Positions 27,855 to 33,415 of a stretch of DNA of 33,415 nt are shown here, in pieces. The position numbers and the translations under genes are program-made. The notes under the pieces were generated by a model. That model had not been told where the DNA came from. It worked only from the letters and a program-made list of their open reading frames with translations, and ran no database searches. Each line of letters begins with the position of its first letter. The stretch's first letter is position 1. Origin of the DNA: Myxococcaceae bacterium (GTDB lineage: Bacteria > Myxococcota > Myxococcia > Myxococcales > Myxococcaceae); NCBI GenBank assembly GCA_025459425.1, contig JALOQF010000032.1, forward strand, positions 1 through 33,415, given 5' to 3'.

Positions 27855-29519
27855 GTGCTACACGCGCCCACCATGACGGTCCTGATGGTGCTGACGGCGG
27901 TGCTGGCGGCGGACAAGGGTGGAGCGGCGCAGATCACCCCGCAGGCGTTGAGCGGGCACGTGCGCTTCCTCGCCTCCGATGCGCTTGAGGGGCGCGGGCC
28001 TGCGACGCGGGGCGACCTGTTGACCCAGCACTACGTCGCGGCCCAGTTCGAGACGCTGGGGCTGTCTCCCGCGGGCAGCGAGGGCTTCCGGCAGCCGTTC
28101 GAGCTGATCGGCGTCACCGGCAACCCGACGGCGCTCACCTTCAAGCGCGGCAACGACACCCTGGTGACGAACTTCCACACCGACATGATCGCGGTGAGCG
28201 GCCACCAGCTCGAGAAGTCGCGGCTCGACAAGGCCGAGGTCGTCTTCGTCGGCTACGGCATCGTCGCGCCCGAGTACGGCTGGAACGACTTCAAGGGCCT
28301 CGACGTGAAGGGCAAGGTGTTGCTCGTCATGAACAACGACCCCGAGGACGACGCGGGGCTCTTCGCCGGCAAGACACGCCTCTGGTACGGCCGCTGGGAC
28401 TACAAGTACGAGCAGGCGATGAAGCAGGGCGCGGCGGGGTGCCTCATCATCCACACCACGCCGTCGGCCGGGTACCCGTGGCAGGTGGTGCAGACGTCGT
28501 GGACCGGAGAGCAGTTCGACCTGCCCGCCACTTCGCCCTCGTCGCTCCAGGTGAAGGGTTGGCTCACCGAAGAGGCCAGCCGAAAGCTCGTGTCGATCGC
28601 CGGGAAGGATCTCGACGCGCTGCGCGCCCAGGCCCAGTCGCGTGACTTCCAACCGGTGCCGCTCGGGGTGTCGGTCAGCGCCAGCTTCACCAACGCGGTG
28701 GCGAAGAAGGCCACGGCCAACGTGCTCGGCGTGCTGCCCGGGAGCGACCCGAAGCTCGCCGACGAGTGGCTCGTGCTCACCGCGCACCACGATCACCTCG
28801 GCCTCAAGGTGGGCGGCAAGAAGGACGAAGACGTCATCTACAACGGCGCGGTGGACAACGCGTCGGGCGTGGCGGCGCTCCTGACGTTGGCGCGCGCGCT
28901 CGCGACGGCTCCGAAGGCGCCCCGGCGCAGCGTGCTCTTCGCGGCGGTGGCGGCCGAGGAGCAGGGCCTGCTCGGCTCGCAGTACCTCGTCGAACACCCG
29001 CCCGTGCCGCACGGCCGCATGGCGGCGAACGTGAACATCGACGGGCTTAACATCTGGGGGCGCACGCGCGACGTGTCGGTGATCGGCTACGGCAAGACGA
29101 GCATCGACGGCGTGCTGAGCGCGCTGGCGAAGGCGCAGGGCCGGGTGGTGAAGCCCGACGCGTTGAGCGACCGCGGCTTCTTCTACCGCTCCGATCAATT
29201 CAACTTCGCGAAGGCCGGCGTGCCGGCGACGTACTTCTCGTCGGGGCACGTCTTCGTCGATCGGCCCGAGAACTGGGGCCGCGAGCAGCGCGAGAAGTGG
29301 GAGTCGATGCACTACCACCAGCCCAGCGACGAGCTCGACGCCACGTGGGATCTCTCGGGCGCCGTCGAAGACGTGAAGCTCGTGTACCAGCTCGTCATGA
29401 AGCTCGGCGATGCGCCTGCGATGCCCACGTGGACGCGCGGCGACGAGTTCGAGGCGGCGCGCCTCAAGTCCTTCCAGGCGCTGTTGCCCGGAGCCGCGAA
29501 GGGCTCCGCTGGCAAGTAG
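27855..29519 (+). CDS. Secreted M28-family aminopeptidase with PA domain
   Basis: 554 aa from a GTG at 27855 that has GGAGGG 4 nt upstream; the ATG at 27873 is too far from that site. A hydrophobic N-terminus (TMTVLMVLTAVLAADKG) suggests export. Residues ~105-250 form a protease-associated domain (VVFVGYGIVAPEYGWNDF, GKVLLVMNNDPED, QGAAGCLIIHTTPSAGYPW). The M28 zinc ligands and catalytic residues follow in order: His311 and Asp313 (AHHDHLG), Asp334 (VDNASG), Glu368-Glu369 (AAEEQG), Asp396 (NVNIDG) and His488 (HYHQPSDE). It should remove N-terminal residues from peptides outside the cytoplasm, fitting a predatory or scavenging lifestyle. It is divergent from the ABC-TetR operon, and its stop abuts that of the convergent lipoprotein gene. 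Confidence 0.93.
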   Translation: MLHAPTMTVLMVLTAVLAADKGGAAQITPQALSGHVRFLASDALEGRGPATRGDLLTQHYVAAQFETLGLSPAGSEGFRQPFELIGVTGNPTALTFKRGNDTLVTNFHTDMIAVSGHQLEKSRLDKAEVVFVGYGIVAPEYGWNDFKGLDVKGKVLLVMNNDPEDDAGLFAGKTRLWYGRWDYKYEQAMKQGAAGCLIIHTTPSAGYPWQVVQTSWTGEQFDLPATSPSSLQVKGWLTEEASRKLVSIAGKDLDALRAQAQSRDFQPVPLGVSVSASFTNAVAKKATANVLGVLPGSDPKLADEWLVLTAHHDHLGLKVGGKKDEDVIYNGAVDNASGVAALLTLARALATAPKAPRRSVLFAAVAAEEQGLLGSQYLVEHPPVPHGRMAANVNIDGLNIWGRTRDVSVIGYGKTSIDGVLSALAKAQGRVVKPDALSDRGFFYRSDQFNFAKAGVPATYFSSGHVFVDRPENWGREQREKWESMHYHQPSDELDATWDLSGAVEDVKLVYQLVMKLGDAPAMPTWTRGDEFEAARLKSFQALLPGAAKGSAGK

Positions 29520-31319
29520 TCAGGGCTGGCCCGGGTACACGCGCCAGAACGAACCGGCCGGGTCGGTGAAGGCCTGGCCCGTGGCGACGTCGCGGAACTG
29601 AACGAGGTCGACCAGCCCATCGCCGGTGAGATCGATCGTCGCCCACTGCGGGCCCGCGCTGGTGCGGAAGCCGTCGACGGTGGGGCCTGTCGGTACGGGA
29701 AAGCTCAGCGGCGTGGCCTGGAAGGCGGTGCGCGTCGAGGTCTGCGGGTAGTAGCGCCATGCCGGGTTGCCGTTGACGAGCCATGGTCGGTTCGTCGCGG
29801 GGTCGGCTGGCTGCACGAGCTCGGGCACGTCGTCGCCCGTCAGGTCGAACACCTGCCACGACGTGTTGACGGTGGCTCCGCTGAGCGCGTTGAAGGCCGC
29901 GTTCGGCACGTACCACTCGACGCTCGTGCCCGAGAGCGACACGTTGTTGCCGCTCGAGGTGTTGGGCCACACGCGCCAGTACGAGCGGTTCAGGGTGAGG
30001 TTCTGGAAGGGCGTGCCGAGGCCGGGGCTCTGCGTCTGCACGAGGTCGGCGCGCCCGTCGCCGGTGAGATCGGTGAGCGCCCAGCCCGCCGCGAAGGCGC
30101 TGCGAAAACCGCTCGCGGTACCGCTCGCGGGAACTTGAACGCGCACGCACGCCGCCGCGCCCGAGAAGCCAGCGCTCCCTCCGGCACAGACGAGCCACTG
30201 GGCTTGACCCGCCTGCATCCACACGAGGTCGGTGGCGGGGTCTGCGGTCACCACCAGGTCGGGCACGCGGTCGGCCGTCAGCGTGGTGACGGTCCAGCGC
30301 CGGCCGGTCGCGTCGCTCGAGAACCGATCGACACCGCCCATGAGGCCGTTGAGCCTGGGCACCGTGAAGGGCGTCGCGGTGGTGGCGAAGCCGGCCGTCG
30401 TCCCGAGGCGAACGAGCCACCCGTCGTTCGCCATTCCAACGAGCGACACGTAGGGGCCGCCGCTGTTGGGGTTCGCGGTGTGCACGAGATCGGGCGCCCC
30501 GTCGGCGTTCACGTCGGTGGTGAGCCACTGCAGCGGGGGAATCGTCTGGCTCGCCGACGTGGCGTTGTAGCCATTGGGAATAGCGGCGTTCGTCGGCACG
30601 GGCCAGGTGGTGGGCGTCGCTGCAAAGCCACCACGGCCGCCGAGGTGGACGTTCCAGAAAGGCCCGCTGTTGGTGCTCCAGACGTTGCCGGTGAGCGGCG
30701 ACTCCGGGAGCACGAGGTCGGCCACGCCGTCACCCGAGACGTCGAGCGTGGTCCACACGAGACTCTGGTTCGGCCCAGCCGACGCCAGCGCGTTGATCGA
30801 GCCGTTGATGCCCGCCACCGTCGGCACGGACCAGCGCACGACGGTCGCCGCGAAGCGCGTGGCGACGCGGGCCGAGCCGCCTGCAGCACCACCAGCCATT
30901 CCGCCCGCCGCACCACCCGCCGCGCTCCCGCCGGCTCCGCCACCCGCGCTGCCGCCGGCCGTTCCGCCCGCGCTCCCACCGCCCGTCGCCAACCCGCCTG
31001 CGTCTCCGCCTGCCGCGCCGCCGGCGTCTCCACCTGCGCTGCCACCCGCTGCTCCGCCGCCCCCCGCGCCGCCACCGCCCGTCACGACGGTGCCCTGGCA
31101 GAGACCGGCCGTGCAGCGTTGTCCGCTCGCGCAGGTGGCGCAGGTGAGGCCCAGGCGGCCGCAGGCGCTCAGCTCGGTGCCGTCACGGCACGCGCCCGAC
31201 TCGTCGCAGCACCCCGCGCACGTCGAGGCCGAGCAGGCCGGGGCCGGTGACGGTGGGCCTCCAGACGTGCCGCACCCCAGCGCCAAGACCAGGCCCAGCA
31301 CCGGCAGTCGACGTCCCAT
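29520..31319 (-). CDS. Lipoprotein with Cys-rich head, Gly/Ala linker and FG-GAP-like repeats
   Basis: 599 aa from the ATG at 31319, with GGGGAGG 4-5 nt upstream; a longer frame through uvrB on the other strand is spurious. The lipobox is LALGC (Cys16). Residues 29-74 carry ten cysteines in a short surface module common in myxobacteria (CSASTCAGCC, CATCASGQRC). Residues 81-149 are almost only Gly, Ala and Ser, with Asp or Thr. Six repeats of 70-80 residues follow, each with a Ca-binding-like core: DVSGDGVADLV (193), DVNADGAPDLV (269), TLTADRVPDLV (about 347), DLTGDGRADLV (417), DLTGDDVPELV (492) and DLTGDGLVDLV (563). These FG-GAP/VCBS units suggest a beta-propeller on the cell surface. The third copy has lost the Asp-Gly turn. 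Its partner is unknown. Confidence 0.9.
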   Translation of the reverse strand: MGRRLPVLGLVLALGCGTSGGPPSPAPACSASTCAGCCDESGACRDGTELSACGRLGLTCATCASGQRCTAGLCQGTVVTGGGGAGGGGAAGGSAGGDAGGAAGGDAGGLATGGGSAGGTAGGSAGGGAGGSAAGGAAGGMAGGAAGGSARVATRFAATVVRWSVPTVAGINGSINALASAGPNQSLVWTTLDVSGDGVADLVLPESPLTGNVWSTNSGPFWNVHLGGRGGFAATPTTWPVPTNAAIPNGYNATSASQTIPPLQWLTTDVNADGAPDLVHTANPNSGGPYVSLVGMANDGWLVRLGTTAGFATTATPFTVPRLNGLMGGVDRFSSDATGRRWTVTTLTADRVPDLVVTADPATDLVWMQAGQAQWLVCAGGSAGFSGAAACVRVQVPASGTASGFRSAFAAGWALTDLTGDGRADLVQTQSPGLGTPFQNLTLNRSYWRVWPNTSSGNNVSLSGTSVEWYVPNAAFNALSGATVNTSWQVFDLTGDDVPELVQPADPATNRPWLVNGNPAWRYYPQTSTRTAFQATPLSFPVPTGPTVDGFRTSAGPQWATIDLTGDGLVDLVQFRDVATGQAFTDPAGSFWRVYPGQP

Positions 31320-31370
31320 GGCACCTCCCCAAACGGCCGAGCGCGAGTGTGCCACACCCGCGCGGGGATC

Positions 31371-31388
31371 CTGACACCCGTGCGTCAG
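31371..31388. promoter_or_regulatory. Inverted repeat upstream of uvrB, possible operator
   Basis: CTGAC-N8-GTCAG with perfect 5-bp arms, ending 24 bp before the uvrB ATG. UvrB is an SOS gene in many bacteria, and LexA sites often have CTG...CAG ends, but this does not match a LexA box I can name with confidence. A second palindrome, GTGTG-C-CACAC (31347-31357), lies nearer the divergent lipoprotein gene. Confidence 0.35.
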
Positions 31389-31412
31389 CGGCCCGGTTAA
31401 GACGTCTCTGCC

Positions 31413-33415
<2,003 letters not shown>

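Noticed and set aside
30574..31374. Plus-strand open frame rich in Pro-Ala-Pro repeats opposite the FG-GAP lipoprotein
   Set aside because: It is the complement of the Gly/Ala linker; the lipoprotein has a lipobox, a ribosome site and real repeats on the other strand.

Overview
This is GC-rich bacterial DNA (about two thirds G+C) with a clear myxobacterial character. It carries the end of a very large TPR protein followed by a GltJ/AgmX-type gliding-motility protein, a protein with an apparent MYXO-CTERM sorting segment, Cys-rich and Gly/Ala-rich lipoproteins, a Ser/Thr kinase and several phosphorelay proteins. I place it in the Myxococcota, probably near Myxococcaceae/Archangiaceae. The window is chromosomal and mostly protein-coding. 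No tRNA, rRNA, insertion sequence, CRISPR array or phage was seen, and no gene-free stretch exceeds about 240 bp.

Bases 1-5185: 3' end of a gltI-like TPR gene, gltJ with its own promoter, and a small zinc-binding membrane protein. Bases 5300-8270: a Cys-rich lipoprotein, two tandem secreted MORN-repeat proteins with terminators, and a two-TM protein. Bases 8337-12264: a matrixin-type metalloprotease with an odd fused C-terminal half, then a response regulator and a GAF-PAS histidine kinase. Bases 12261-16073: thiC under a TPP riboswitch, read leftward, and an arsenic-type cluster (arsC leftward; arsR-acr3 rightward). The arsC reading frame runs into the thiC riboswitch. Bases 16060-18038: pth and rplY (leftward) diverging from rplS (rightward).

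Bases 18063-25471: a membrane-anchored, coiled-coil SMC/YhaN-like protein whose ATP-binding motifs look degenerate; an acyltransferase-SDR pair; a Ser/Thr kinase fused to an RDD membrane domain; a two-TM protein; a receiver/coiled-coil response regulator; a tiny TM/zinc-ribbon protein; and a small protein ending in an SSB-like acidic tip. Bases 25472-27831: a tightly overlapped ABC ATPase-permease-TetR operon whose promoter is bracketed by two copies of the palindrome TGACC-N4-GGTCA, a ready-made autoregulation circuit. Bases 27855-33415: a secreted M28 aminopeptidase, a lipoprotein with six FG-GAP-like repeats, and uvrB, which runs off the right edge.

Strongest leads: the paired TetR-type operators, the SSB-tailed small protein, the nucleotide-site-less membrane SMC-like protein, the metalloprotease with an internal sorting signal, the ArsC lacking the usual relay cysteines, and the TPP aptamer that abuts the thiC start codon. 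No wholly new multi-gene system can be proven from sequence alone.
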